Shown here piece after piece: positions 9,691 through 18,013 of a stretch of 64,000 nt of DNA (within the stretch, counting starts at the first letter, position 1; the number at the start of each line of letters is the position of its first letter). Origin of the DNA: Actinocrinis sp035653575. Lineage in GTDB: Bacteria > Actinomycetota > Actinomycetes > Streptomycetales > Catenulisporaceae. The DNA lies in contig NZ_DASRBQ010000163.1 of NCBI RefSeq assembly GCF_035653575.1, positions 1 to 64,000 on the forward strand, written 5' to 3'. Both the position numbers and the translations under genes were made by a program. A model generated the notes under the pieces. That model was not told the origin of the DNA, ran no database searches, and was given only the letters and a program-made list of their open reading frames with translations.

Positions 9691-10533
9691 GTGTCGGAGA
9701 TCGTGCGGGCGGCGCTGGTCCAGCAGAAGTGGACCGGCGAGAAGAAGACCATGATCGAGAACGCGGTGACGCACGTGCAGGCGGCCGCGGCGCAGGGCGC
9801 GCAGGTGGTCTGCCTGCAGGAGCTCTTCTACGGGCCTTACTTCTGCCAGGTCCAGGAACCGGAGTACTTCGGCTACACCGAGGCGATCCCCGACGGGCCG
9901 ACCACACGGCTGATGCAGGAGGTGGCGCGGGAGAACGGCGTGGTGCTGATCGTGCCGATGTACGAGCACGAACAGCCCGGCGTCTACTACAACACCGCGG
10001 CCGTGATCGACGCGGACGGCAGCTACCTCGGCAAGCACCGCAAGAACCACATCCCGCAGGTGCGCGGGTTCTGGGAGAAGTTCTACTTCCGGCCCGGCAA
10101 CCTCGGCTACCCGATCTTCGACACCGCGGTCGGCCGGATCGGGGTCTACATCTGCTACGAGCGGCACTTCCCCGAGGGCTGGCGGGCGCTGGGCCTGGCC
10201 GGCGCGCGCATCGTGTTCAACCCCTCGGCGACCAGCAGGGGCCTGTCACAGTACCTGTGGCGCCTGGAGCAGCCGGCCGCCGCGGTCGCCAACGAGTACT
10301 TCGTCGGCGCCATCAACCGGGTCGGCGTGGAACCGCTGGGCGACAACGACTTCTACGGCCAGTCCTACTTCGTCGACCCGCGCGGGCAGCTGGTCGGCGA
10401 GGCGGCGTCGGACACCGAGGAAGAGATCGTGGTCCGGGACCTGGACATGGGCCAGCTGCAGGAGGTACGTGACCTGTGGGCCTTCTACCGGGACCGACGT
10501 CCCGACACCTACGGCCCGCTGACCGAGGCCTGA
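9691..10533 (+). CDS. pydC: Beta-ureidopropionase / N-carbamoyl amino acid amidohydrolase (nitrilase family)
   Basis: 280 aa from the GTG at 9691, with GGAAGGG 10 bases upstream; the family N-terminus (EIVRAALVQQKWTG) begins exactly there. It is a CN-hydrolase with the full catalytic triad visible: Glu44 in CLQELFYGP, Lys118 in GKHRKNHIP, Cys155 in YICYERHFPEG. The reaction is hydrolysis of N-carbamoyl-beta-alanine (or a related N-carbamoyl amino acid) to the amino acid, CO2 and ammonia. It is the last step of reductive pyrimidine breakdown, placed before the dihydropyrimidinase gene that makes its substrate. An N-carbamoyl-D-amino-acid hydrolase role is the alternative. Confidence 0.9.
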   Translation: MSEIVRAALVQQKWTGEKKTMIENAVTHVQAAAAQGAQVVCLQELFYGPYFCQVQEPEYFGYTEAIPDGPTTRLMQEVARENGVVLIVPMYEHEQPGVYYNTAAVIDADGSYLGKHRKNHIPQVRGFWEKFYFRPGNLGYPIFDTAVGRIGVYICYERHFPEGWRALGLAGARIVFNPSATSRGLSQYLWRLEQPAAAVANEYFVGAINRVGVEPLGDNDFYGQSYFVDPRGQLVGEAASDTEEEIVVRDLDMGQLQEVRDLWAFYRDRRPDTYGPLTEA

Positions 10534-10548
10534 CGGGAAGGGGTCTAG

Positions 10549-11952
10549 ATGAGCATCCTGATTCGCGGTGGCACGGTCGTTTCGGCGACCGGTTCGGCGC
10601 TCGCCGACGTCCTGGTCGACGGCGAGAGCGTCGCCGCGCTGGCCGTCCCGAGCACTCCGCTGGCCGAGTCGTGGAGCGCGGTCGCCGGTACGGTGATCGA
10701 CGCGACCGGGAAGTACGTGATCCCCGGCGGCATCGACGTGCACACGCACATGGAGCTGCCCTTCGGCGGCACCTTCGCCTCGGACACCTTCGAGACCGGG
10801 ACGAGAGCGGCGGCCTGGGGCGGAACCACGACGATCGTGGACTTCGCGGTGCAGAGCAAGGGCGCCTCGCTGCTGGCCGGGATCGAGGCCTGGCACGCCA
10901 AGGCGGACGGCAACTGCGCGATCGACTACGGCTTCCACGCGATCATCTCGGACGTGAACGAGGCCGCGCTCAAGGAGATGGACGCCGCGGTCGAGGCCGG
11001 GGTGACCAGCTTCAAGATGTTCATGGCGTACCCGGGCGTGTTCTACTCGACCGACGGCGAGATCTTCCTGGCGATGCAGAAGGCCAGGGCGAACGGCGCG
11101 GTCATCATGATGCACGCCGAGAACGGCATCGCGATCGACCAGCTGGTCGCGCAGGCGCTGGCCGAGGGCCGCACCGATCCGGTGTACCACGGGCTGACCC
11201 GGCCGCCGGAGCTGGAGGGCGAGGCGACCAGCCGCGCGATCCAGCTGGCGAAGGTCACCGGGGCGCCGCTGTACATCGTGCACCTGACGGCGTCGCAGGC
11301 CCTGAACGCGGTGACCGAGGCGCGTGACGGCGGGCAGAACGTCTTCGCCGAGACGTGCCCGCAGTACCTGTATCTGGCCCTTGATGACCTGGCCAAGCCG
11401 GACTTCGAGGGCGCGAAGTACGTCGCGTCCCCGCCGCTGCGTCCGCGCGAGCACACCGAGGCGCTGTGGAAGGGGCTGCGCACCAACGACCTGTCCGTCA
11501 TCTCCACCGACCACTGCCCGTTCTGCTTCAAGGACCAGAAAGAGCTCGGCCGCGGCGACTTCTCGAAGATCCCCAACGGCATGCCGGGCGTCGAGCATCG
11601 CATGGACCTGATCTACCAGGGCGTCGCCGCCGGGAAGATCAGCAAGGAGCGGTGGGTCGAGCTGTGCTCCACCACCCCGGCGCGCATGTTCGGGCTCTAC
11701 GGCCGCAAGGGCGTCATCGCGCCCGGCGCGGACGCCGACATCGTGGTCTACGACCCGGACGCGCACCAGACCATCAGTGCCGCGACGCACCACATGAACG
11801 TGGACTATTCGGCGTATGAGGGGATGGAGATCACCGGCCGGGTCGACACCGTGCTCTCGCGCGGCTCCGTGGTCATCCGCGACGGCGAGTTCCACGGCAA
11901 GTCGGGGCACGGACAGTTCGTGCGCCGCGGCCTGTCCCAGTACCTGGTCTGA
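10549..11952 (+). CDS. hydA: Dihydropyrimidinase / hydantoinase
   Basis: 467 aa, ATG start with GGAAGGGG upstream. Amidohydrolase TIM barrel with the complete binuclear metal site: His65 and His67 in DVHTHMEL, the carbamylated Lys156 in SFKMFMAYPG, His189 in MMHAENG, His245 in IVHLTAS and Asp321 in ISTDHCPFC. It opens the ring of dihydrouracil/dihydrothymine (or 5-substituted hydantoins) to the N-carbamoyl acid that the preceding gene product hydrolyses. It lies 15 bases after that gene and 11 before the LLM enzyme, so one operon. Length is normal for the family. Confidence 0.93.
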   Translation: MSILIRGGTVVSATGSALADVLVDGESVAALAVPSTPLAESWSAVAGTVIDATGKYVIPGGIDVHTHMELPFGGTFASDTFETGTRAAAWGGTTTIVDFAVQSKGASLLAGIEAWHAKADGNCAIDYGFHAIISDVNEAALKEMDAAVEAGVTSFKMFMAYPGVFYSTDGEIFLAMQKARANGAVIMMHAENGIAIDQLVAQALAEGRTDPVYHGLTRPPELEGEATSRAIQLAKVTGAPLYIVHLTASQALNAVTEARDGGQNVFAETCPQYLYLALDDLAKPDFEGAKYVASPPLRPREHTEALWKGLRTNDLSVISTDHCPFCFKDQKELGRGDFSKIPNGMPGVEHRMDLIYQGVAAGKISKERWVELCSTTPARMFGLYGRKGVIAPGADADIVVYDPDAHQTISAATHHMNVDYSAYEGMEITGRVDTVLSRGSVVIRDGEFHGKSGHGQFVRRGLSQYLV

Positions 11953-11963
11953 GAGGAAGCGTC

Positions 11964-12959
11964 ATGGATTTCGGCGTCGTCCTGCAAACGGACCCCCCGG
12001 CCACCAGACTCGTCGACACGATGCGGCAGGCCGAGCAGCTCGGTTTCGGCTACGGCTGGACCTTCGACTCCACGGTGCTGTGGCAGGAGCCGTTCGTCAT
12101 CTACTCGCGGATCCTGGCCGCGACCGAGCGGCTGCGCGTCGGCCCGCTGGTGACCAATCCGGGCACCCGCGACTGGTCGGTGCTCGCGTCCCTGTTCGCC
12201 ACGCTCAACGACATGTACGGCAACCGTACGGTCTGCGCGATCGGCCGGGGCGACTCGGCGCTGCGCGTGATAGGCCGCAAGCCGGAGAGCCTGGCGACGG
12301 TCGGCGCGTGCATGCGCGCGGTGAAGGATCTGGCGGAAGGCAGGGAGACCCAGCTCAACGGCGTGATGGTCAAGATCCCGTGGGTGCGCGGCGGCCGGCT
12401 GCCGATGTGGATGGCGGCGTATGGGCCCAAGGCGCTCAAGCTGGTCGGCGAGCAGGCGGACGGCTTCGTGCTGCAGTGCGCGGACCCCGACATCGCGCGC
12501 TGGACGATCGGCACGGTGCGCGACGCCGCGAAGGAGGCGGGCCGCGACCCGGACACGATCACGATCTGCGTCTCAGCACCCGCATACGTCGGCGAGGATC
12601 TGGCCCACGCGCGCGAGCAGACCCGCTGGTTCGGCGGGATGGTGGGCAACCACGTCGCGGACCTGGTGACGCGCTACGGCGCGGACGGCCCGGTCCCCCG
12701 GGCCCTGACGGATTACATCAAGGGCCGTGACGGCTACGACTACTCACACCACGGCCGAGCCGGCAATCCGTCGACCGACTTCGTCCCCGATGAGATCGTT
12801 GACCGCTTCTGCCTGCTCGGCCCGGCTTCCGCGCACCGCGACCGCCTCACCGAACTGGCCGAGCTCGGCGTCAACCAGTTCGCGCTGTACCTGATGCACG
12901 ATCAGCCGGAGCAGACGCTCTGGGCGTACGGCCAGGATGTGATCCCCGCCCTGAGGTAA
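11964..12959 (+). CDS. LLM-class F420-type oxidoreductase (TIGR03842-like)
   Basis: 331 aa, ATG start with GAGAGGAAG upstream. Luciferase-like TIM barrel with the family's F420/FMN-enzyme traits (DFGVVLQTDPPATRLVDTMR at the start, GRGDSALRVIGRKP, PMWMAAYGPKALKLVGEQAD). It resembles the TIGR03842 group, which I recall being found beside hydantoinase/dihydropyrimidinase genes in F420-making actinobacteria. No PydA-type dihydropyrimidine dehydrogenase is in the window, so this enzyme may supply a redox step of the pathway, either reduction of the pyrimidine ring or oxidation of an imported substrate. That role is inference. Last gene of the operon. Confidence 0.82.
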   Translation: MDFGVVLQTDPPATRLVDTMRQAEQLGFGYGWTFDSTVLWQEPFVIYSRILAATERLRVGPLVTNPGTRDWSVLASLFATLNDMYGNRTVCAIGRGDSALRVIGRKPESLATVGACMRAVKDLAEGRETQLNGVMVKIPWVRGGRLPMWMAAYGPKALKLVGEQADGFVLQCADPDIARWTIGTVRDAAKEAGRDPDTITICVSAPAYVGEDLAHAREQTRWFGGMVGNHVADLVTRYGADGPVPRALTDYIKGRDGYDYSHHGRAGNPSTDFVPDEIVDRFCLLGPASAHRDRLTELAELGVNQFALYLMHDQPEQTLWAYGQDVIPALR

Positions 12960-13006
12960 CTCGACAAGCAGCAGGCAGTAGGCGGCAAGCGGCGAGCGGC
13001 TGCACC

Positions 13007-13136
13007 TTGTCTCGCCCAGCTGGACAACAGCGCGGCCCGGCGGGCGAAGGTCGGCGGTTGTCTCGCCCAGCTGGACAACCACCGAACTGTCCTGTGCAGC
13101 GAGACAGACCGTTGACTGTCTCGTTGAGCGGGACAG
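13007..13136. repeat. Four related 21-bp imperfect palindromes
   Basis: Units at 13007-13027 and 13058-13078 are identical (TTGTCTCGCCCAGCTGGAC then AA). 13087-13107 and 13116-13136 are variants (CTGTCCTGTGCAGCGAGAC, CTGTCTCGTTGAGCGGGAC, each ending AG). All keep TGTC at the left, AGC in the middle and GACA at the right, so each can form a hairpin. Start-to-start spacing is 51, 29 and 29 bases. Confidence 0.8.
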
Positions 13137-13187
13137 CCGTGTAGTTGCCGCGTGCTCCGCCGCCTCGCACTTCGCTCGGCGTCTCCG

Positions 13188-13545
13188 CGCGCTGAAGAGC
13201 ACCCACCCGCCCACCCTACTCCGCGATCGGCGCCCGCCTTTTCGCCGCGCCTTTCCTTCCCAGACGCAGACCAGCGCCAGCCCGCGCGCGGTGCGCGAGC
13301 GTCGAGGACCCTGTGGTCACAGTGCACACTTCGGCCCGACGGGAGAGGACAGCGATCGGGTCGGCGACGGGTCGCAGCCGCCGAGCGTCAGCGAGGCGGC
13401 GTGCGCCGCAGCGCAGCGCAGCGTCCCAGAGGATCCGCGCGGCGTTCAGCGCGCAGCGCGTGCGCGGCAGCGCCCTGATTCGCGTAGCGGCCGAGCGCCA
13501 GCGAGGACGCGGAGCAGGGTGGGCGGGTGGGGGCTTTTCAGCGCG
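13188..13545. repeat. Long inverted repeat, 38-bp arms
   Basis: Left arm 13188-13225 and right arm 13508-13545 are reverse complements with about three mismatches; the core is CACCCGCCCACCCT against AGGGTGGGCGGGTG. The 282 bases between carry no recognisable gene. Possible relic of a small non-autonomous element, or a large stem in RNA. Confidence 0.75.
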
Positions 13546-13596
13546 AAGCGCGTTAGCCGTAGACGTAAGCTTAATTCGGCGAACCGCGCAGACCGG

Positions 13597-13616
13597 TTGT
13601 CCGCTCAGCGAGACAG
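13597..13616. repeat. Fifth palindrome of the set, opposite orientation
   Basis: TTGTCCGCTCAGCGAGACAG; its reverse complement matches the unit at 13116-13136 apart from one missing base and an end mismatch. Together the two enclose the 38-bp inverted repeat. Confidence 0.7.
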
Positions 13617-13634
13617 GTCAGGCGCGCGACGAGT

Positions 13635-14210
13635 TCACTGCGTCGCCGGGGCGCCCGGAACCATGCCGAGGCCGGGCAGTACTTCCGCGCCCGGCAGCAG
13701 GGTGAGCGCGAGGCCCGGCAGCCAGAGCTTGGAGCCGCGGATGCCGGAGCCGACCACGACGCGGGGCGCGGCGGCGACGGCCGCGTCGATGAGGATCGGC
13801 CAGTCGGCGGGCAGGCCGACCGGGGTGATGCCGCCGTACTCCATGCCGGTGAGCTCGACCGCCTCGTCCATCGGCGCGAAGGAGATCTTGCGGGCGCCGA
13901 GGTGGCGCCGGGCCAGCCCGTTGATGTCGGCGCGGGTGGTGGCGAGCACGAGGCAGGCCGCGTAGGTGGTCTGGCCGGCCCGTTTGGCCGCGACGACGAC
14001 GCAGTTGGCGGACTCGTCGAGGCCGACGCCGTACTCGGCGCAGAACGCGGCGGTGTCCGCGAGCGCGGGGTCGATCGCGCCGACCTGGATCTCGGGCAGC
14101 GGGAGGGTGGCGGCGTGCTCGGCGAGGGCCTTGGCGGTCGGCGCGGCGAGCAGCTCGGGGTGATCGGCGGCGGGTTGCAGGACGACGTTCACGGTCACGG
14201 GTCCCAGCAT
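13635..14210 (-). CDS. YbaK/EbsC-family aminoacyl-tRNA editing domain protein
   Basis: 191 aa. Stand-alone domain of the YbaK/ProX fold: Val/Ala-rich strands with CVVVAAKRAGQTTYAACLVL in the middle (the Lys of the KR pair is the usual functional lysine region), then LGARKISFAPMDEAVELTGMEYGGITPVG, the family signature where 'GxxxxGG(I/V)xPxG' forms the substrate pocket. Members hydrolyse misacylated tRNA such as Cys-tRNA(Pro) or Ala-tRNA(Pro); some act on other substrates. It is monocistronic here, ending next to the palindrome region. Exact tRNA specificity cannot be read. Confidence 0.85.
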   Translation of the reverse strand: MLGPVTVNVVLQPAADHPELLAAPTAKALAEHAATLPLPEIQVGAIDPALADTAAFCAEYGVGLDESANCVVVAAKRAGQTTYAACLVLATTRADINGLARRHLGARKISFAPMDEAVELTGMEYGGITPVGLPADWPILIDAAVAAAPRVVVGSGIRGSKLWLPGLALTLLPGAEVLPGLGMVPGAPATQ

Positions 14211-14341
14211 GCCACGCGGCGGCAGGCGGATATTGCGGCGGCGGTGTCAGATCGAGCGACGGTGAGATTCGGCGACTGCGCGAGGGACTCGTGACGGGTG
14301 ACGGGTGAGATCGAGCGACGCGGTGAGATCGCGGGACGGGG

Positions 14342-14770
14342 TCAGAGCTTGCGGAAATCGCGGGCTTCCTCGGCCGCGGCGCGGACGGCGTCGAGGTCGG
14401 CCCCCGAGGCGGCCGCTACCGCCGCCGAGACCGCGCCCTCGACCAGTGGCGCGTCGGCGAGGACGACCGGACCGGGCAGGTCGGCCGCGTCGTCGAGCAG
14501 GAGCTTGACCGTGAGCACGGCGCTGCCGAGGTCGGCGAGTATCACCACGCCGGCGCCGCGATCGGCTGCGCGCACCGCCTGCTCGATCAGCTCGATGCTG
14601 GTGCCCAGGCCGCCCTCCGGCAGGCCGCCGGCCGGTTCGACCGGGGCCTCGCCTCCCAGCTGCCGCGCCAGCTCAGCGGCGCCCTCGGCGAGGCGCGCGC
14701 TGTGTGAGACCAGGACGAGTCCGACGACCGGCGCGGACGCTGCCGGGCCAGAGTTCTGCTGGTCAGTCAC
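14342..14770 (-). CDS. dhaM: Dihydroxyacetone kinase phosphoryl-donor subunit DhaM
   Basis: 142 aa, one EIIA-Man-like domain only; the HPr and EI-like domains found in enterobacterial DhaM are absent, so phosphate must come from the general PTS proteins. LVLVSHSARLAEG carries the phosphorylated His, and the central GVVILADLGSAVLTVKLLL is the typical conserved strand-helix. It passes phosphate to the ADP bound on DhaL. The start overlaps the dhaL stop by 8 bases. Last gene of the dhaKLM operon. Confidence 0.92.
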   Translation of the reverse strand: MTDQQNSGPAASAPVVGLVLVSHSARLAEGAAELARQLGGEAPVEPAGGLPEGGLGTSIELIEQAVRAADRGAGVVILADLGSAVLTVKLLLDDAADLPGPVVLADAPLVEGAVSAAVAAASGADLDAVRAAAEEARDFRKL

Positions 14771-15485
14771 CGCTTGGCTCCTCCCGGCCGTCGGTGGGGC
14801 CGCCGCTCGCCGCTGAGTGGCCGTCAGACGCCGCGGCGATAGCGGCGTCGAGCAGCGCGGTGAGGATCACGACCGTGGACGCCGCGCCCGGATCCTCGTG
14901 GCCGATGCTGCGCGGGCCGAGGTAGCTCGCGCGGCCCTTCGAGGCCTGCATCGGGATCGTCGCCTCGGCTCCCGCGCGCGCCGCGTCGACCATTGCCGAG
15001 AGCGCGTCGAGCAGCGGCGTCGCCTTCGACGCCGCGTCGTTCAGCGCGGCGACCGCCGGGGCGAGCGCGTCGACCATGGTCTTGTCGCCGTCGCGGGCCG
15101 CGCCGAGCTTGCGGATCGCGGCGAGCGCCGCGTCGAGGGCGGCGGCGAGGCCGGGCAGGTCGGTCTCCGGGGTGTCGCCGAGGGCGCTGCCCGCGCGGCG
15201 GAACGCGGTGCCGTACAGCGGTCCCGAGGCGCCGCCTACCTTCGAGATCAGGGTGGTGCCGGTGAGCGAGAGAACCGTGGCAGGCGTGCGCGGGCTCGTG
15301 GTGTCGAGCACGCGCATCACGCCGGCGAAGCCGCGGTCGAGGTTCGTGCCGTGGTCCCCGTCGCCGATCGCCGCGTCGAGTTCGGTCAGGCGAACCCGGT
15401 CGGCCTCGATCGCGGCGGCGGCGCGGGTGATCCACGCGGTGAAGAAGGCGGTGTCCAGGGCGGGCGCGGCCGGTGATGTGGTCAC
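14763..15485 (-). CDS. dhaL: Dihydroxyacetone kinase ADP-binding subunit DhaL
   Basis: 240 aa. The Mg-ADP site is clear: LDAAIGDGDHGTNLDRGFAG, with the Asp residues that bind the two magnesium ions, followed by STVVILTALLDAAIAAASDG at the C-terminal end and GPRSIGHEDPGAAS, another family mark. DhaL keeps ADP tightly bound as a cofactor and transfers phosphate from DhaM to the substrate held by DhaK. Three bases separate it from dhaK. The extra Ser/Gly-rich tail (about 20 residues) is slightly longer than in E. coli. Confidence 0.93.
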   Translation of the reverse strand: MTTSPAAPALDTAFFTAWITRAAAAIEADRVRLTELDAAIGDGDHGTNLDRGFAGVMRVLDTTSPRTPATVLSLTGTTLISKVGGASGPLYGTAFRRAGSALGDTPETDLPGLAAALDAALAAIRKLGAARDGDKTMVDALAPAVAALNDAASKATPLLDALSAMVDAARAGAEATIPMQASKGRASYLGPRSIGHEDPGAASTVVILTALLDAAIAAASDGHSAASGGPTDGREEPSGD

Positions 15486-15488
15486 CGG

Positions 15489-16481
15489 CTACCGTCCCCA
15501 ACGCAGCGCGGGCGTCTGAACCGGTGCGTCCCACAGCTCGGTGAACTGCTCGGTGAGCCGGCAGACCGTCAGCGAGAAACCCTGCATCTCCAGGCTGGTG
15601 ATGTAGTTGCCGACCAGATTGCGCGCGATCGTGACGCCCCGGGCCGCCAGCAGCCGTTGCACTTCGCGGTAGACGATGTAGAGCTCGATCAGCGGGGTTC
15701 CGCCCATGCCGTTGACCATGACGAGCACGTTGCCGCTCAACGGCATGTCGTCGCTGATCGCGTCGAGTGCCGTCTCCGCGAGCCGCGCGGCGGAGGCGAT
15801 CGGGCCGCGGCGGCGGCCGGGTTCGCCGTGAATGCCGACGCCGATCTCGATCTCTGATTCGTCGAGCGTGAAGCCGGGCTGGCCGGAGGCCGGAGTGGTC
15901 GCGGGGCTCAGCGCGATGCCGAAGGAGCGGCTGCGGGCATTGACCTCCTCGGCTACGGCGGCGACGGCGGCCAGGTCCGCGCCCTGCTCGGCGAGCGCCC
16001 CGGCGATCTTCTCGACGAACACGGTGGCGCCGGTGCCACGCCGCCCGGCCGTGTAGAGCGAGTCCTCGACCGCGACGTCGTCGTTGACGAGGACGGAGCG
16101 CACCTCCACGCCCTCGTCCGCGGCCAGTTCCTCGGCCATCTGGAAGTTGAGCACGTCGCCGGTGTAGTTCTTCACGATCTGCAGCACACCGGCGCCGCTG
16201 TTGACGGCCTTCGCGGCGGCGAGCATCTGGTCGGGCACCGGGGAGGTGAACACCTCGCCCGGGCAGGCCGCGTCGAGCATCCCGTAGCCGACGAAGCCGG
16301 CGTGCAGCGGCTCGTGCCCGGAGCCGCCCCCGCTGACCAGGCCGACCTTTCCGGGACGCGGCCCCTCGGCGCGCGTGACCACCCGGTTCTCCAGGTCCAC
16401 GGCGAGCGAGGGATGCGCGGCCGCCAGGCCCTCGAGCGCGTCGGCGACTACCTTGTCGGGCGCGTTGATCAGCTTCTTCAC
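15489..16481 (-). CDS. dhaK: Dihydroxyacetone kinase substrate-binding subunit DhaK
   Basis: 330 aa. Starts MKKLINAPDKVVADALEGLA (GTG as Met), the standard N-terminus. GLVSGGGSGHEPLHAGFVG is the dihydroxyacetone pocket, and IEIGVGIHGEPG carries the His that forms the covalent hemiaminal with the substrate. Phosphorylates dihydroxyacetone to DHAP using phosphate relayed by DhaL/DhaM. First gene of the operon. GGAGG sits only one base before the GTG, too close to work well, whereas CATAAT ends 8 bases before it, so a leaderless start is likely. Confidence 0.94.
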   Translation of the reverse strand: MKKLINAPDKVVADALEGLAAAHPSLAVDLENRVVTRAEGPRPGKVGLVSGGGSGHEPLHAGFVGYGMLDAACPGEVFTSPVPDQMLAAAKAVNSGAGVLQIVKNYTGDVLNFQMAEELAADEGVEVRSVLVNDDVAVEDSLYTAGRRGTGATVFVEKIAGALAEQGADLAAVAAVAEEVNARSRSFGIALSPATTPASGQPGFTLDESEIEIGVGIHGEPGRRRGPIASAARLAETALDAISDDMPLSGNVLVMVNGMGGTPLIELYIVYREVQRLLAARGVTIARNLVGNYITSLEMQGFSLTVCRLTEQFTELWDAPVQTPALRWGR

Positions 16482-16489
16482 GCCTCCAG

Positions 16490-16495
16490 ATTATG
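16490..16495 (-). promoter_or_regulatory. -10 box CATAAT ahead of dhaK
   Basis: CATAAT on the minus strand ends 8 bases before the dhaK GTG at 16481, a spacing that would start transcription at or beside the start codon (leaderless). Confidence 0.5.
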
Positions 16496-16627
16496 CCCGC
16501 ACCCGATCGCCGCGGCGTGACGCGGGCCCGATGCGGGGGTGGCGCGCGCCGGTCGGGGATACGGCGGCGCGACGGTATTGTCTGGGGATTGCTACTTCCC
16601 GCTGGTGACCACCGCCGAGGACTCCCG

Positions 16628-17833
16628 TTGACCGATTCGCAGACGCCGCATGCGCCCGCTCCGGCCAGCGGCGGGCCGCAGCGCCCACCCGAGCGGGTGG
16701 GTCTGGGCACGATCGCGCGCGAGTGGGGGCGGATCGGCTGCATCGGCTTCGGCGGCCCTCCGGCGCACATCGCGCTGCTGCGGCGGCTGTGCGTCGAAGA
16801 ACGCTGCTGGATGGGCGCGGAGGAGTTCGAAGACGCGATCGCCGCGACGAACCTGCTGCCGGGACCGGCCTCGACGCAGCTGGCGATCCTGTGCGCGTGG
16901 CGGCTGCGGCGCGTGCCCGGCGCGATCGTCGGCGGGCTCTGCTTCATCCTGCCGGGCCTCGCGATCATCATCGGGCTCTCGGCGCTGTTCCTGTCCGGGC
17001 ATCCGCCGCTGTGGGTTCGCGGCGCGGCAGCCGGCGCGGGTTCGGCCGTGGCGGCGGTCGCGCTGAACGCGGCGGCGATGCTGCTGCCGGCCAGCCGGCG
17101 CCGGACGCATCGTCCGGGGCAGCGGCGTCGGTGGACCGCGTACCTGGTGATCGGCGCGGCCGCAGCGATCGTGCTCGGGCCCTATCTCGTGCTGGTGCTG
17201 CTCGGGTGCGGCATCGTGGAGACGCTGTGGCGCAGGCGGGCCGCGCTGCCGGCGCAGGTGTCGTTGTGGCCGCTCGCTGCCGGTGCGGTGCCCGCGGCCG
17301 CCGGGCTCGGCGGGCTGATCTGGACCGCGTTCAAGGTGGGGGCACTGTCGTACGGCGGTGGGTTCGTCATCATCCCACTGATGCAGGCGGACGCGGTGCA
17401 CCGGTATCACTTCCTGACGGCCCTTCAGTTCACCACGGCGGTGGCGCTCGGTCAGATCACGCCGGGGCCGGTGGTCCAGACGGTCGCGGTCGTCGGGTAC
17501 GGCGCCGCCGGGGTGCTCGGCGCGCTGCTGGCCGCGGCGGTCGCGTTCTCGCCGTCGTTCCTGTTCGTCTTCTTCGGCGCGAGCCGCTTCGACCGGCTGC
17601 GCGGCAGCGAGTCCGTCCAGGCGTTCCTCGACGGCGCCGGCCCGGCGACGATCGGCGCCATCGGCGGGTCGGCGTTCACGCTCGGGAAGGCGCTGACCGA
17701 GCCGTGGCAGTTCGCGGTGCTCGCGGCGGCCGGGCTGTGGCTGCTGGTGCTGCGGCGCGGCGTGGTCAGCGCGCTGCTCGGCGCCAGCGCGCTGGGCGTC
17801 GTCGCCGCGCTGATCGGACTGGCGCTGTCCTGA
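16628..17833 (+). CDS. chrA: ChrA-family chromate-type transporter
   Basis: 401 aa from a TTG at 16628, chosen because GAGGA stands 6 bases upstream and the family sequence starts soon after; the open frame further left has no similarity. Two homologous halves (long-chain ChrA): IGCIGFGGPPAHIALLRRLC with NLLPGPASTQLAI in the first and ALSYGGGFVIIPLMQADAV with LGQITPGPVVQTVAVVGY in the second. The FGGP and PGP motifs are hallmarks. Family members export chromate; in soil actinomycetes many probably handle other oxyanions. No chromate reductase or ChrB regulator lies nearby. Confidence 0.9.
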   Translation: MTDSQTPHAPAPASGGPQRPPERVGLGTIAREWGRIGCIGFGGPPAHIALLRRLCVEERCWMGAEEFEDAIAATNLLPGPASTQLAILCAWRLRRVPGAIVGGLCFILPGLAIIIGLSALFLSGHPPLWVRGAAAGAGSAVAAVALNAAAMLLPASRRRTHRPGQRRRWTAYLVIGAAAAIVLGPYLVLVLLGCGIVETLWRRRAALPAQVSLWPLAAGAVPAAAGLGGLIWTAFKVGALSYGGGFVIIPLMQADAVHRYHFLTALQFTTAVALGQITPGPVVQTVAVVGYGAAGVLGALLAAAVAFSPSFLFVFFGASRFDRLRGSESVQAFLDGAGPATIGAIGGSAFTLGKALTEPWQFAVLAAAGLWLLVLRRGVVSALLGASALGVVAALIGLALS

Positions 17834-18013
17834 CCGACACCGCGTCGCTGGGCGTCGATTCGCAGAACCCGACCGGCGCGACCGGAGCCGCTCACTCGTT
17901 CGGCGCAGCTGCGTGGGCCGTCGGATCGGCTGGGTACTCAGACTGGTGAGGGTGGTTGACACCCGACCCGGCCCGCATCCGGCCGGTCCGTGCGGCGAAT
18001 GGAGGCTCGGCTC

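Larger units (their letters stand above)
12960..13634. other. Non-coding repeat-rich region
   Basis: 675 bases between the pyrimidine operon and the YbaK gene. Open frames cross it but none has family resemblance, and they are Arg/Ala-rich composition artefacts. It holds the palindrome set at 13007-13136 and 13597-13616 and the inverted repeat at 13188-13545, listed separately. Confidence 0.7.

Noticed and set aside
13007..13136. Possible CRISPR array
   Set aside because: Units are palindromes of 21 bases with spacings of 51, 29 and 29 and differ in sequence; spacers are too short and no cas gene is near.
13291..13965. Rightward open frame running from the repeat block into the YbaK gene
   Set aside because: Low-complexity Arg/Ser/Ala composition, partly antisense to YbaK, no ribosome site or homology.
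14824..16971. 715-codon leftward frame across dhaL/dhaK and into the ChrA gene
   Set aside because: Out-of-frame reading through genes on both strands; no protein family visible.
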